Below the pieces are notes generated by a model that saw only the letters and a list, made by a program, of their open reading frames with translations, did not search any database and was not told the DNA's origin. Position numbers and translations under genes: made by a program. A DNA stretch of 64,000 bases from Aquanectria penicillioides (taxonomy: Eukaryota > Ascomycota > Sordariomycetes > Hypocreales > Nectriaceae): contig PYIU01000003.1 of assembly GCA_003415625.1 (NCBI GenBank), forward strand, positions 2,604,001 through 2,668,000, read 5' to 3'. Shown piece by piece: positions 1 to 13,025 of this stretch. Every line of letters starts with the position of its first letter. Positions within the stretch are counted from its first letter, which is position 1.

Positions 1-2881
1 TCGCGTATTCTCCTTTGTTTTTGGGCGGAAGGAGTTGGAGGGCGTCGGATAGGTACCTGCCGGTAGGTAGAAGGGGGTGGCAGCAAGTCACCGCGCCGGT
101 GTCCTTCCCTGACTTTTTGGGTAGCATGCTCCGGGCGCCGCTGCAAGGAAGCGGCGTAGGGTGTGGTTTCCAGGACCGGCTGTCCCAGCAGATGCCAGGA
201 CAATTCAATCAGTCACTTTTTCTTTTCTTCGTTTTACCCATTCGCCTATTCGCCTATTCCCCGTTCCCCTTTGCCCTTTGCCCTTTGCCCTTTGCCTTGC
301 TGCTAGCCGCTTCTTCATTTAAGACACACACTGTTTCATTCTGCCCAACCCGGATGACGGCCCTATGGCAGGTACCTGCCTTCTACCTACCTACCTGCTG
401 CCTACCCAGGCAGATAGATAGGCACCTAAGCTTGCCTACATTCCCCGAAAGCCCGTCAGAATGACCAGTAAACGCTTTCCATCAAACCCTTTTGCTGGCT
501 CGCACCCCTCCATGACAAACTCCTGACGTCGTTTATCCGCATTGCCTCACACCCTCAAACTTGCATTTGACAAGTCCTAACGAAACCTAATCTGACAAGG
601 TCGATGGAACTAATCGCTTGGCGGACCAGTTGCTTTGCCTCGCTTCCTGAAAGTCGGAACCTTGGTAAATGCCGGTCACGCTTCCCGTCTAGCGGCCCGG
701 ATCGGACAGCAACGGATGGCTTCACGCCCATCGTATGCCTCCGCCCCTCACGACCCCCTCACACACCAAAACAAAGCGACAAAGCTAAAGAATAACGACA
801 GAAAGACAGAGGGAGAAGGAAAAGGACAAGGACAAGGAAAAGGAAAACAAAATCAGCCCACCTTCATCTCACATCTCGAATCTCGTATCTCGAATACCAT
901 CCCCCATCCAACTTCAGGAGTTGTCTGGTCGGACGTTGTCGTTGCCGTGTTCGCAAACACCCCTCCCCTCTCATTTGTCTTCTCCTTCTCTCTCCCTCTC
1001 TCACACGCACTCTCCCAATTACTATGCCGCCGCCGATCCCCTCCCCGTAAGGCTACCACGCATATCCCCTCTATCAATTTTGTAACGGTTTCATAACTGT
1101 CTACCTTTTTTCAGCTCAATCACATAAAAAATTTACCAAGGGCTTGTCGAACCAGTCAAACAGCTATCCTTCCTGCGGGCCACGCTCGCTTATCGGTTTC
1201 CCCGGGCTTAGACCTGCCCCCCCCCCTCCCTCCCAACCGTCCCGCTTTATCGAGATCCTACCCTACCTTTGGGACGCCCTGTGACGTGACGCTGCGGATT
1301 GATCATAAGTGGTTATGCAGCTTTGTGCATCCATCTGTGGCGGGATAAAGAGAGACATGCATCTCATAACGTCCTTTTCGGTGCCCTCTCAGTCCCCGCC
1401 ACCACATGATAGCTCATAGCCACGCACGCTATCGATCGAGCTCGCATACAAAATCTTCCCTCGCAGAAAAAGCAAAGCGATGGAGGCCTGCAAAAACCGA
1501 GCGTGGCACAGCTTTTTTGACGAGTTACGAAACTGGAAAGTTATAGACGCAGAATAGCTTTGGGGGGTGGAGGTTGCAGAGACGCCTTCACCGGTTGTGC
1601 CAAAGTGCTGACCGGTGAGCTGGCGTCGATCTGGGTCCCCATGCTTTTCCTTGTCTCGCCGGACCCTGCTTGCATCTCGAGTGAGTCTCTCGATGGCACT
1701 AAGTCGTGCGCCGTGCCGCGCGCACACACGCTCACTCTCACCGGAGAGAGAGAGAGAGAGGTAGAGACACGGAAGTGGGGGGAGAAGAGAGAAAAGTCAA
1801 AGACATCATCATCCGTGGGATGCGCAGCCCACGCTTTTTCGCCCTTGAGGCACGGTCTAGACCCTCCGACGACACAGTCGTGCGTCGTTCGTTGTCTTTC
1901 ATGATGCGGGACAACCGGCCGTCTCCGCGTGAGGGGGGCGTGTTCGCCAACAGGCGTAAGCAACCCTTCTTATTTTTTTTTATTTTTTTTAATGCCGTTT
2001 CAATCATCAATTCCGTATTTTGTTCGCTCTCTCTTTGCTAGCAGCGGAACGAATTTACATGAATGTCTTCCCGGCTTCCTAACTAAACACCCCCCACACC
2101 CAGCCCACTCCCCCCCCTTCCCTTGCTCCAGATCGGGGACTGGGCTAGTTTGTTCGTGTGTGTCTGAGATGGATGGCTTTCCTCCTTCTCGTTTTGTAGG
2201 GGGAGTACGTGGGATAACAACGAATGAACCACCAGAAGTCCAGATTCAGGGCCCCGAGATCTCAACCCTCACCCTTTCCTCTCCCCCCACACACGCCCTG
2301 CCCACGCAGACAAGCTATTCATCGTGGAGACTGGGGTGGAGCTCACGGCACCGGGACGCCTCCTTTCCGTGGAATTCGCGGGATGTCATCGTGAAGCGGG
2401 CTGATATAGTCTGTCTAGCTCTGAGCTGAAAGCTAGAGGTCTTCGGGCAGTAGACATCCAAGACGTTGGATACCGGGCTTGCCTACCTCCAATAGACAGG
2501 GCTTTCACTTCGTTTCAGAGAGCCGGACGTTCTGGTCCGTGATGAGACTTCCTGCGTGTCTCAATCTACGAATGCATCGGATCGGCTGACGTAAAGAGAT
2601 GCGTGCGCGGCAGTGACACGTCCTTCATCCAATTCTACTTGAGAAGACTGGGGCTTTTGATAACATCACCCCGTCCACCTATTCAACCCATCCGTCTCTA
2701 TCCATCGCTTTGCGTCGGCGACCTATATGTCAAAGCGCTCTCTGTCCTCCTGCTTGCAAGCCGTAAATCGGCCATTGTTGTTGCAAAGTATCTGCCCTCG
2801 TAATCATGGCCAACTAGAATATGGGGGGGGGGGGGGTTTTTGCCTTCATTTTTTTTGGTTGTGTTTTTTCGTCCCCTGTGC
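1..2881. other. Gene-poor intergenic region, left edge of window
   Basis: No reading frame in this stretch has a recognisable domain, a convincing splice pattern or protein-like composition; the open frames present are short and rich in Pro, Ser and Arg, as expected from CT-rich noncoding DNA. Visible structure includes a perfect 14-bp palindrome built on GGTACC at 367-380, TACC/GGTA-rich motifs at about 50-70 and 380-420, long CT-rich tracts, and a 14-G run at 2,823-2,836 just past the stop codon of the glutamate-cysteine ligase gene. The right part is probably that gene's 3' UTR and terminator region. A gene entering from the left edge cannot be excluded. Confidence 0.6.
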
Positions 2882-5442
2882 TCACGCCTTCTGCTTCGTC
2901 TCAGCCCCGTCGATCCAATCACTCTTCCGCTTTAGCGATCCATTGCTGTAGCCGTGGCCGTTCTCCGTCTCCGTTCCATTTTCTAGCCCCACGCCCGTTC
3001 CGTTCGACGCTTTGCTATCTCCGCCGCAGCCGCCCCGGAACCCGTTGAGCAACCGAGGAAGCCCGTGGATGTTCAGGCCCGCGAAGTTCCGGCCAGCATT
3101 CTCGCGCTCTCCGATGGCAATGACGGCGCCGATGAGGTCGTGCTGGATCTCGTCGTCCACGACGCTGTCGTGCTTGTACTTGGGGTGCGCGTCGACGAGG
3201 TTGCGGATCCATCGGGCCGTGGTATCAAGTTCGCCGCTTGCCCGCTTGCCGATGAGGTCGAGATATGTAGCGAGTTGGCACCGGGTGGAAACGTCAACGT
3301 TGACGCTGTCGAGGTAACTCTCGACAATGGGAATCAGGCCAGGGAAGTCTCCGGTTTCTGATCCGTTGATGATGTCGTTGACCGTCATCTCTTCGTACTC
3401 GTCCTCGACAGGTCCGGAGGGGGTCGCCGGCCGGCTGGGATATGCCGATCCGGGTCGACTGTCGTCACCTGCCACAGTATTGGCCCGAGAGGGGCGGCTG
3501 GGGAAGGGATTCTTGCGGAAGTAGAACTTCTCCTTGAGGACAGCGTCCACGGCGTGAGCCCGCTCCATGTTCTCGTCGACCTTCTTGATGGGGATGTAAA
3601 AGTTGAGGTCAAAGGACAGGAGCGCTCGGGTGACTAGAACCATAAAGACAGAAAAGGCTGCGTTTTCAAAATCGGTGATCTGAATTTCCATGGAGCGAAA
3701 CTCGACTCGCCAGCCGATGGTGTTGTCCGCAGGCGGGGGCTTGAAGCGCATGTGTTGCCAGTTCGTCGACTGGATGTTCTCAAAGTGGTCCGTCTTGGAC
3801 AAATCCAACTCCTGTAGGTCTTCCTCGAAGATGACGATGGGGTCTCGAATGAACAAGTGAGCAAAGTGAGTGGCAAGTCGGTCGTCCATGCCACCATTCA
3901 GAAGTTGCTGCTTGATGTCTCGATCCACAACTAGATCGGGATCGAGATACTCTTTCCGCAGCCGCGGGTCGGTTGAGATGTAGGTCGAATTGGACGCATA
4001 TCGCGACTTTGGTATTCTCCGGGCACCGTCCGTCAGGGGCTGAGGTTCGTGTTAGCAAAAGGAACTTGGCAAGGTGAGCAAGACTAAACAACTCACCTTC
4101 TCGCCCAGCTCCTCGGGGGTTCTGCAGTCTACCGCGCGACTAATTTGGTTCCACCGGACATCTGTGTTGGCGAGAAAGCCCTTGTACACGGGCGTGGCTG
4201 CCGTCAGAGCGAGCATGATGGGCCCTAGGGGGCTCAATTGATCGTACAGCTGTCTGCCCTCGGTGATGTTCTTGGCCTGGAAAGTGATTTGCAGACAACA
4301 GCTACCCATTCCAAAGGCCATTGCATCCATGTGGATAAAGTTATCGGGGGAAGCGCCGTTCCGCACGTCGTCGTCCTCGGGCCAGTTGTGCATGTCATAG
4401 TTGACGGTAGGGTCTTTCCAGGGGTTTGCGGTGTTCTTGTCGTGGAAGATGGGCACGTTTACCTGGACCTTGCGACCACGTCGAGACCGGATGTTTGCCG
4501 CCAGGGTGGGAAATCTAATGTGAGGGTTGGCGATCTCGTCGGGGACAAACTGAGATCGAAGCCGGGGGCCGGACACCGGGTAGTAAGGGTCAGTGAACTG
4601 GCCGGGCACCCCAATGCGCGGGAAAGTCGTCAACGTGATGGGGTACTCGGTGGACAGCATGTGCTCCTTGGCGATCTTCCTGCGCAGCTTCATGTCGGGC
4701 TCGACATCGAGGAGCTCCTTGAAGCCGATTCCCCATGGCTTGCCTGGGGTGGTCTCAAGCATGAAGCGACCAAACTCGGGATGGAACACGGGAATTGGGT
4801 TTGACCTGTTTTCCTGTCAACGAATGCTCATCGGGGAAAGAGGGCGCGAACTGGGGATGCATTGTTCATACTTGGGCTTCTTGGCAGTTTGCTCATCGTC
4901 ACGGAGCTCAGGGACGCATCCGCCCTTCTTCTTGAGTTCCTTGTCTGCGGCAAGGGCTTCCAAAATCTCGGCCTGCCTAAGGGAGAGAAGAACTTTGGTG
5001 TCATCTTCAGAGTATGTCACGACCAGGTACTCGACCTGAGTTGGAGTTAACTGGTTGGCCATACATGTCATGATTTCAGGGGAGTACTGACCTCATCCCC
5101 CCACAGCATGGCATCACGCTCCTTGCCCTTGGCCTTATTCCAGATTTCTAGCAGTTGCTTTTTAGGGCCATCAACGTCAGCGTGTCACCTCAGCATGGGG
5201 GTCACAACGATCAGCGAGCTGCTGATGTGTAACGGGAACTGGAACTGGACGTGGGAGCTCAACATACCTGGATACCCCATTCTCTGACTTGGGGGGCGCG
5301 CTTTTTGGCATCTTGCCAGTCGAGGGCAGTTCCCAGAGCTCTAGATTTTTTTTTCGCCTTCGGTTAGCGCGATATCCAACTAGAAAATATTTTTGAGAGG
5401 GTTATGGCATGTGATTTCGGGCCCGACTTACAAGAGACCCAT
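2882..5442 (-). CDS. gcs1: Glutamate-cysteine ligase catalytic subunit
   Basis: ATP-dependent ligation of glutamate and cysteine, the first and rate-limiting step of glutathione synthesis in the cytosol. Six exons join in phase: 5442-5432 (11 nt), 5340-5268, 5157-5092, 5035-4872, 4805-4097 and 4039-2882, giving 726 residues, within the fungal family range. The N-terminus MGLLALGTALDW and the following QLLEIWNKAKGKERDAMLWGDE stretch with EVEYLVV carry the family's ATP/Mg-binding region. Later family blocks include the FMLETTPGKPWG segment and the Met/His-rich DNFIHMDAMAFGMGSCCLQ segment; the RVEFRSMEIQ block lies near the start of the last third. The C-terminal 50 residues are Asn/Gly-rich and low complexity. 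The 11-nt first exon decides the start: no other in-frame ATG gives the conserved MGLL terminus. No breaks are seen. Family assignment is very secure; regulation is not visible. Confidence 0.96.
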
Positions 5443-6222
5443 GATGATGGGTGAGAGAGGTGAGAGTCAAGGGAATATTTATGAGGATGAAGCGGTTAGA
5501 GCCGTAAATGAGAATGCTCAATGGCCGATGGAGGACTCTTTTTTTTTTTTTTTCTCGTTTCAGACACGAGGAAGAAGAAGAGGCGCGGCGACGGCGAAGA
5601 TATGTTCACCGAAATGGACTCGGCGGAGCTTGAGCGATGACCCCCCAAAGTCTATACGACAACGGTGCCTGTACGTGATGATGCCACGAAAAACGCGGGA
5701 TGAGAGCCCCCTGGTCGGGTGGGACTGGTGTATGGCAACAGGCAGTCGTGGTCGCAAACTGCGATCAGCGACTTTGCGACTACGATGCGATGCAAAGCGG
5801 AGCGGAGCGCGCTGCGTGCGGGTCAGTGTGCGGCGACACACACAGAGGGACTTGATGGAGTCCACCAGGGAAATCCCGCGCTGGGGTCAAACTGGACGTG
5901 TATATCCGGAAATGACACTGGCTCCGGTATAGTTCAGTTTGACAACGGCGCGCCGAAAGACGAAAGGGGGAAGGGGGGGGGGGGGGGGGGGGGAAAATAA
6001 TAATAAAATAAAAGGGTAGGCGAAGGATAGGACGGATTATCGATCCGGATTCCAGATGCTCGGAAAGTCGATGGCGCGAGCCTCCGGCAGTCGCTCAGGT
6101 GGTGTGGGCGGAGATGGGAGCGACGACCCGAAGCGGAGCGGAAACGGACCAGCGACGTCGGCGATCAATGAGTTGGTTGATGGATTGAGTGGTTCCTCGC
6201 ACGTGAGAGAGCACGAGAGGAT

Positions 6223-6270
6223 GAGGTAGAGAGGTAGAGAGGTAGAGAGGTAGAGAGGTAGAGAGGTAGA
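6223..6270. repeat. 8-bp minisatellite (GAGGTAGA) x6
   Basis: Six exact consecutive copies of GAGGTAGA, purine-rich on the plus strand. It lies upstream of the glutamate-cysteine ligase gene (start at 5,442). Confidence 0.95.
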
Positions 6271-9200
6271 GGCAGAGGGAGGCAAAGAGCAAGAGGCTTT
6301 CCAGCAAAGTTTCTGGGTTCTGCACCGAGACGACTTGACTTTGGGGGGAGGGTGGCCTTGAGTCTGGATCTGATGAATATGGATATGGATGGATATGTGA
6401 TGCGGACGTCGAGGACCTGGAGGACCGACCTGGGGGGCGCTGAACTAGAGCCTAGAGGACTCTCCTAGAGAGAAGATCGACCTAGAGGATCTAGAATAGC
6501 CGGGAGAATGGGAAGCCGGATGGAGCAAAAGAAACACGGCAAAAGCTTATTAACCAGACGACGCTCAGAGGACCACGAGGATGACAAGCGGAGCAGAGGA
6601 CAAGAGGAGGAAACAGACAAAAATAGGGTCGATGTGGCAGTGGAGACGCCATCACCCAAGTTACATACTACCACTACCTGCGGATATTATTACCTGCCTA
6701 CCTATGTATGTACGGAGTTTCCCAGCTGCCAGTTTCCCAGTTCCCAGTTCCTAGCGCAGCGCGGTTCTCGGGTTTGCATCTTTGGTGGTGCTGGTGTCGT
6801 CCGCACGGGTCCGGCGCGGCTTTTCGTGCTTTTCTGCTTAGAAATCGTCATCGGATTGGGTCTGGCTTCGATTGCATCATCGGCACCTCCTCCCCGAAGC
6901 GGCACCAACCAGCGACCATGGATGCTTGAGAGAAACCACAAACGGCGCTAGCTTCAACGGTGGGGGCTGGGCTGGGCTGGACTGGGCGAGTCGTGGAGGG
7001 GGGACAGAGAGAAAAAAAAAAAACCCAGAGAGAAGAGACCAGCCCCTTTGTTGGACGATGAAGCAAAGGAATAGCAGCGAGGTCAAGCGATCAACTGGCT
7101 CAGGTGGGCCGCCCTGATGAGTTGGCCGCGGACAATCCAACGGAAAACTGCAACTGGCTGACATTCATCAATGGTTGGTTTTGTCTGCGGGCGGTTTTAT
7201 GGATATGACATACCGGTATCCCATATAGCATACGGACGCGGATGTCAGTTAATGTGGGGGGCAACGAAGAGTTTAATCAACTTTTTACCTTGATTGGTGT
7301 CTATCTGTACGCAGTCTTTTTTTTTTTTTTTTTTTTTTTTTTTTGCAAGGAAAAGAAAAAAAGGACCTCAAGATGCTTTACTCAGTGTGTTGTCATTCTC
7401 TAGTCTACGCTCTGCTCTCTTCGTGTGTGCCTGTTTTTTTTTTTTTTCTTGCTCTCCATTCTACTCTATTCTCCTCTGCCGCCCCATGTATGATGTGCCG
7501 CAACAAGCCGCGAACCAACTGCACGGTTCCCCTCCAAGGACCCTGGATCCGATTAGAATCGCCGCAATCATCGCTGTTGCCGTCATCATCATCAGCAGCT
7601 CTCTATCTCTCTATCTATGCTTCCCCCCCTGCCGCCATGCCATGCCCTGCTTGCCCCTCTCGGAAATCTTCAACGCCACATGCCGAAGTCCACCGAGAGT
7701 GGAGAAGTCCGCGCGCGCACGCCTTTCTTCTGTGTGCCTGTCCGGCTTGGTGATTACTCAGAGGAGGACTATCGGTTCATTGAATAAGCAGCCCGGCGGC
7801 TGTGTCGACGGATGTCGGGTGTCGTGCTTGCAGCGACTATTGTACTTTTTCTCTCTTTCTTTTTTTTTTTTCCCCTTCTCAATGCCGAATAGGCGCCCGG
7901 GCATCTGTCGGTCCCCGTAACTAGTGCAAAACCCCGCATCCATCCACCTTGATGTCGAGCTCAGCGACAGCACTCATCATACAGAAAATGAATAATTCTG
8001 TATTTTAATTGTTTACAAATCAACCTTGCTCGGTCGTAGTCCGTAGAGTCCAAAACCTTCCCCACGAGAAAATACGCAGCCTGCTCTCCCTGACGAGTTC
8101 TCTAACCAACCACGAAGCAGGCTTGAGACAAAAAAAAAAAAACATAGTCTAGCTAGACCGGAGCGTTGAGCTCATCCCTCCCCCATGGTCCTAAAAGTCC
8201 ACAACCCGCCGCACGCCATCCTCAGCCAGACAACCAACTTTACTATCACCCACACTACCGCATTTTCCCCTAATTCCCACAGAACCAACCCTTTGTCAGC
8301 GGCTTCCAGGAGAGTGAGCATTGATGCCTTCGAACAAACAACCAAAGAAAAACACCTTACTCAGCGGACATCTGACAGATCTCTATGACCTACACAGGGG
8401 CAACATGCTCGGGTAAGCCGTCAATAGATGATAACAAGTCGTTCATCATGAACGAGCTACTCCGGGCTACTCCGGGTTACAACTCTTCTTAGCAACCCGC
8501 CGGCTTGACGCAGAACGATGAGCGAGGAGAGAGGAAACAAAGTCTGATGACAACACCATACAGGATCCGGGAACGTCATCTCCGGCTGTGAGTGGCCATG
8601 TGCGTTGCAACCACCCTTCCTCAGGAGAAAAATAAAACCACGAGCCAAGTTCACCCCAACCCTTTGGCTGGGCTGAGGGATGCATGTATGTATGTACCGT
8701 CAGCCCGCATGGGACATGATGCAGGACGGAGAGTCGGGACCGAACCGAACGGCTACTATTGCGTCTTCTCGAAGGTGTGGGGGTTTGTGGTGGGATGAAC
8801 AGAGATTCAAATGTGTCCTACGTAGATAGGCCAGGGAAGTCATGGCAGCACGGCGAAACAGCGATAGATGCATGTGCCTGCTTTGGCTTGATTGTGATAG
8901 CCGGATGCAACCACGGCCAAACAGAGCAACTTATTGTAGGGGGGGGCAACGCTTAGTTGGCACCGTATGCGAGCAGGACTATGACTTTATACCCACCTCC
9001 CACCTACCTTGCTAGTTATTGCCTCTGGACTGCACTGCTTTGACTCTCAATGATTGTATATTGATGGGAGACCAAGGGAAGAAAGAGTGCGAGTGTACAG
9101 AAAGAAAAGGTGGCTAGAACGGTCGGCACGAGTAATAAGGCGAGTGACGGCCCAGCCAGTCTAGTCAACTACCCAAGGTAGTATTCCCAACCAGAAGGAA

Positions 9201-9819
9201 CTGGACCGGCCAGTGAGCACGAGGCTAAATTACTGGGGGTGGATGGCTTACCGAGGCGAGCGAGGCACTCGATGGAACCGTGCTTCGACAACAGCTCCGA
9301 GCAGCTAGTTATCCGAGAAGAGGCATTCTGGAGAACATAGACACCACATCCGGATTTCTAGAAAGGACTCATAATTCCGATGACGTGAAACACGCCATTC
9401 GAGCCGAGAGAGCGAGGGAATGGGGAATTGCCGAACATTCACATCATATCCGTACATCATGGGGAATTGACTTTGTACCCATGCCAAACCTTTATGACGC
9501 CGCGCGGACGCCGCGAGCGCCAACCTGAGGAGGAGCCAAGCCCAAGACCGCCGGGCCACGGCGCCGGCTTGGAAGCTTCGCCCCTCCCCCATCAACTCTC
9601 CGTGGCCCTCGCGAGAACACCCTCAACCCCGTGGCGAGCTGCTGGATGAGCTGAGCTGGGCCAATTGTGGCTCCCAGCTCGCCCGTCTACTTCAACCCGG
9701 CCGCTGCATTGGGTCGCCCGAGGCTGCGGGGTACATGGGCGCGCGCACGCTGTGAACTCTATCGTTCGAATGGAGGGTGGGGAGTTTGGTTAGAAGCCAT
9801 CAGCGTCGCCCGCAGACGG

Positions 9820-9851
<32 letters not shown>

Positions 9852-10181
9852 AACTATCCCAAGATTGGGGGTAGGAGACGCCCGGCTTTGTCTCTGTGAG
9901 ATCGGGGGTTACTTTGCAAGGGCAGCGGGCGAGTCGTATGATTCACGAACGACGAGAGGAAACGTGATGATTCGGCAGCCAGCGGGAGAGGTTTTTGAGA
10001 AGCGCAAAGCATGTATCAGACAGACAGACACACGACGAGGCAAAAGACATGGGGAGGGGTGCGAGGCCAAGAGCGAGAGCGCACTTTGTCTCCCAGAAAG
10101 TGCGGTGACGATATCATGAGCGCATGGGAATGGCGGACGGGAATGTTCTTTTGGTTTGGAATGTCACTTCAGCGTAAAATG

Positions 10182-10208
10182 GGTGGTGGTGGTGGTGGTG
10201 GTGGTGGT
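10182..10208. repeat. (GGT)n microsatellite
   Basis: Nine consecutive GGT/GTG triplets, not in a supported coding frame. Confidence 0.95.
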
Positions 10209-10386
10209 AAAGCTGGCTTGGTGCTGGGCGGTGGATGATGATGGTGTTGGGCGGTGCCGTCTCGTTCGTGGTTGATAGCGCGCCAGAAGATTACCATGTG
10301 AGTTTTTTTCAACACTATCAAGGAAAAGGCCCGGATCATTGCCACTGTGCCAGTCTCACGACATTGACGAGACAGATGCAAAACAG

Positions 10387-10416
10387 AGAAAGAAAGAAAG
10401 TAAGTAAGTAAGTAAG
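10387..10416. repeat. (GAAA)/(AAGT) tetranucleotide tract
   Basis: GAAA repeats that pass into about five copies of TAAG, intergenic. Confidence 0.85.
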
Positions 10417-11640
10417 CGAGGAAACAAGGAAACAAGGACCAAACAGAAAACAAGGGAAAGCCAATATCGTTGAACACGCGCATGTAGTTAACCCATCTGG
10501 CGCTCTCATTGCTCGCACAAGTGCCGATTACATGAGCCATGTCGGCGTCGTTGGGGGGTGGTGTGCGTGCATGGCCCAGCCTCTTGGAGATTGGTCCGAA
10601 TGGAGGGAATGAATCAAAGGCATAGGGAACCTGAACCGAGTGAGTGACTACGTAGGCATTGTCATGTCCCGGCAACCAGCCAGGCACAGAGAAACAACAG
10701 GACACACGCATTTTGCCCAAACATCCGGATACACAAGCGCACGCACACGTACATACACATACCGCGGCTCTAGGCAGACAACGCTACCCGGCCCAGCATT
10801 GATTGATTCATCAAACTCCCATGGCGTGCTGTTGTCTACCTAGGTAGTCTTTGTCGTCACGAGGAGTCACGAAAGGAGCAGGAGGAAAAAATAAAAATAA
10901 AAATAAAAAATAAAAAAAGGTCCCGTGAATGCATGCCCAACAAAATCAGCCATCTGGGTCCCGGATGCCTAAAGTGGCTCCCCTCAGACGACGACGGATC
11001 CCGGGCCTCAGGTTCTGCACTTCGTAGCTGTGGCCGTACCTAAGTAGCTGGTAGCTAGCATCTAGAGCTCAATGCGGCCGAGGCGAGCCGGAAGGAAATA
11101 CGGCTCAGCAGAACAGACCACCCGGAGCAGGTCTGTAATAAGCAATGCCGTGACACAGGGCAACGATGCTCGCCTTTCAAACTCCCCGTCCACTCGCCTA
11201 CACAGGTTCGCCGATTCTAGCTCGGCTTTACTCTGGCTGGCGTGCCAAGTCAAGCTGCTCCCCTCCCTATCCCCTTCCCCCAATATCATGCCTGCCCAGA
11301 GGCCCTTTGTGAGGCCCGCTCATCCATGCCTTGGCGTCCTGTTGCCATGGCCGTGGGACGCGACGGGTTGCGGAAAGCCGGGTACGGTCAGCCCAGTGGG
11401 CTCTTCCGGTGGTGGTGAACAGGGACCAGGGCAAAGCAACGGCCGAGGGTGGATGTCCGTCCTGTGCTGCCAACTGGAGGCGATTCCTCTTGCTACTCGA
11501 CACGGCGCCAGAATCTCCATGCAAAACCTCCTGTGTGCGAGAATGGCGCATTTGGTTGCTGGGAAGGTGGTACGGTGTTTCCCCCGGGGGTGGTAGGCCA
11601 TGGTTGATATCATTCCATGTTTGTTTTGGGGGGAGGGGAT

Positions 11641-11725
11641 TGTGACTGTGACTGCAACTGCGACTGCGACTGCGACTGCGACTGCGACTGCACGCGAGTG
11701 TGTATGCGTGTATGTGTATATATAT

Positions 11726-11764
<39 letters not shown>

Positions 11765-11812
11765 TGTATGTGTGTGTATGTGTGTGTATGTGTGTGTATG
11801 TGTGCATGAGTG
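11641..11812. repeat. Compound satellite: (GACTGC)n then (GT)n and TGTGTGTATG x5
   Basis: Hexamer GACTGC/AACTGC repeats (about 11,643-11,692), then a GT dinucleotide run (about 11,728-11,758) and five exact decamers TGTGTGTATG (11,751-11,800). Open frames across it are repeat-encoded and not credible genes. Confidence 0.95.
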
Positions 11813-12112
11813 AGTGTACATGCGTGTGTGTGCCTTGACAGGGAGCATCCCATGCGTCCATTTTGAGGCCGCGATATACCATAGCATGTTATACAGTGCA
11901 ATCTAGATTGCATCAGGCGGCCAGTCAAAGGGGCCAATGCAACGCAGAAGCCATCATGGAAGCCGACATAGACAGAGGCTCACGCGGCTTTGCATCATAC
12001 ATCGTCACCCTCTGAACGTACCTAATCCTCTTCCCTCCCCCTTTTTGACGGGGAGCAAAGACGCTCCATGGTTTCCTCATGCGTACACGAAACACGAATA
12101 AATATCCATCCA

Positions 12113-12152
12113 TTCAACCATCCATCCATCCATCCATCCATCCATCCATCCA
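12113..12152. repeat. (ATCC)n microsatellite
   Basis: About nine tandem ATCC/CCAT tetranucleotides, intergenic, about 0.9 kb upstream of the igo1 start. Confidence 0.95.
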
Positions 12153-13025
12153 CAGGCGGCGTCATAACGCACAAGGGATTGAAGAAGAGCAAGGGCATAC
12201 GTACATACCTAAGTGTGTACTTGGTAGATGGTAGTTTGGCGCCGTATTCGTAGTTTGATACCAACCTAGGTAGGTACTTGGGTACGTTGGTAGTAGGTTA
12301 GTACCATGGAAGATAGCAGGCATGTCAACCAATGTTTCGCTGCCCACAGATCATCGGTCACTCGCCCACTCAGATCAGCGTTTTCAAGCTCCTCCTGGGA
12401 TGCCAGAGGCTTCGGCGCAACGTTGGACGTCGATTCACAGACTAAAAGAAGAAAAGAAAAACACGCACGGAGTACCTACATACGAAAAAACCACCTCGAG
12501 AAGCCGAGATGGGTACCTGCAACGCACAAGGTGCCCCGAGGCAATCGTCTCTGTCCGGTGACTTCACAACTTCACAGGGCCCCCGACACAGCAATGCGCC
12601 CGCCCCGATAGCTGCACTAGGTCCGGCGCGGCCCCCTAACAAGCTCGCCCAAGTTGCATCACCCACCCACCCACTCACGCCCCTTCTAGGCCCAGCCTAA
12701 CCCCCCCAGCCCCAGCCCAATCAGGCACAGTTCCCCCTACCTGCCGGCCCCCTCTGTGCTTCTGCCGCAGGCTGTGTCTGGCTGGGCTCGGGGCTCTGGG
12801 CTGTGGGCTGTGGGCGCTGCCGCTGGCTCGGGCTCGTTCCAAAAATTCCCCAGTCTCAAGACAACCTTCCTACCTCATCCCTCAGACGATCCCTCCCATC
12901 CGACGTAACACGCATAAGAAAGGGAAAAGAAAAAAAAAAATCAAAACCCGCCCTTCTTCCTCTCTCGCGCCCCTGCGACGATTACACCTCCTCCCCAAAC
13001 AGCCCTATTCGCCTCCTCATTCACC

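Larger units (their letters stand above)
5443..13025. other. 7.6-kb region without a recognisable gene
   Basis: Unusually long gene-free stretch between glutamate-cysteine ligase and igo1. All open frames are short, overlap on both strands and have low-complexity composition. The region is packed with simple repeats (listed separately), a 21-G run at 5,973-5,993, a 28-T run at 7,317-7,344, a 30-A run at 9,820-9,849 and CTACCTAGGTAG-type palindromes, for example at 10,836-10,847. It may hold long promoters, UTRs or long noncoding RNAs, but no sequence mark proves any of these. No tRNA-like box B sequence was seen. Confidence 0.55.

Noticed and set aside
7294..7920. 208-codon frame
   Set aside because: Starts in a T run and encodes Phe and Ser/Cys-rich low complexity; no motif.
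11267..11937. Two ~205-codon frames on the minus strand
   Set aside because: Mostly translated satellite repeats (Thr-His and Ser-Gln/Val-Ala runs).
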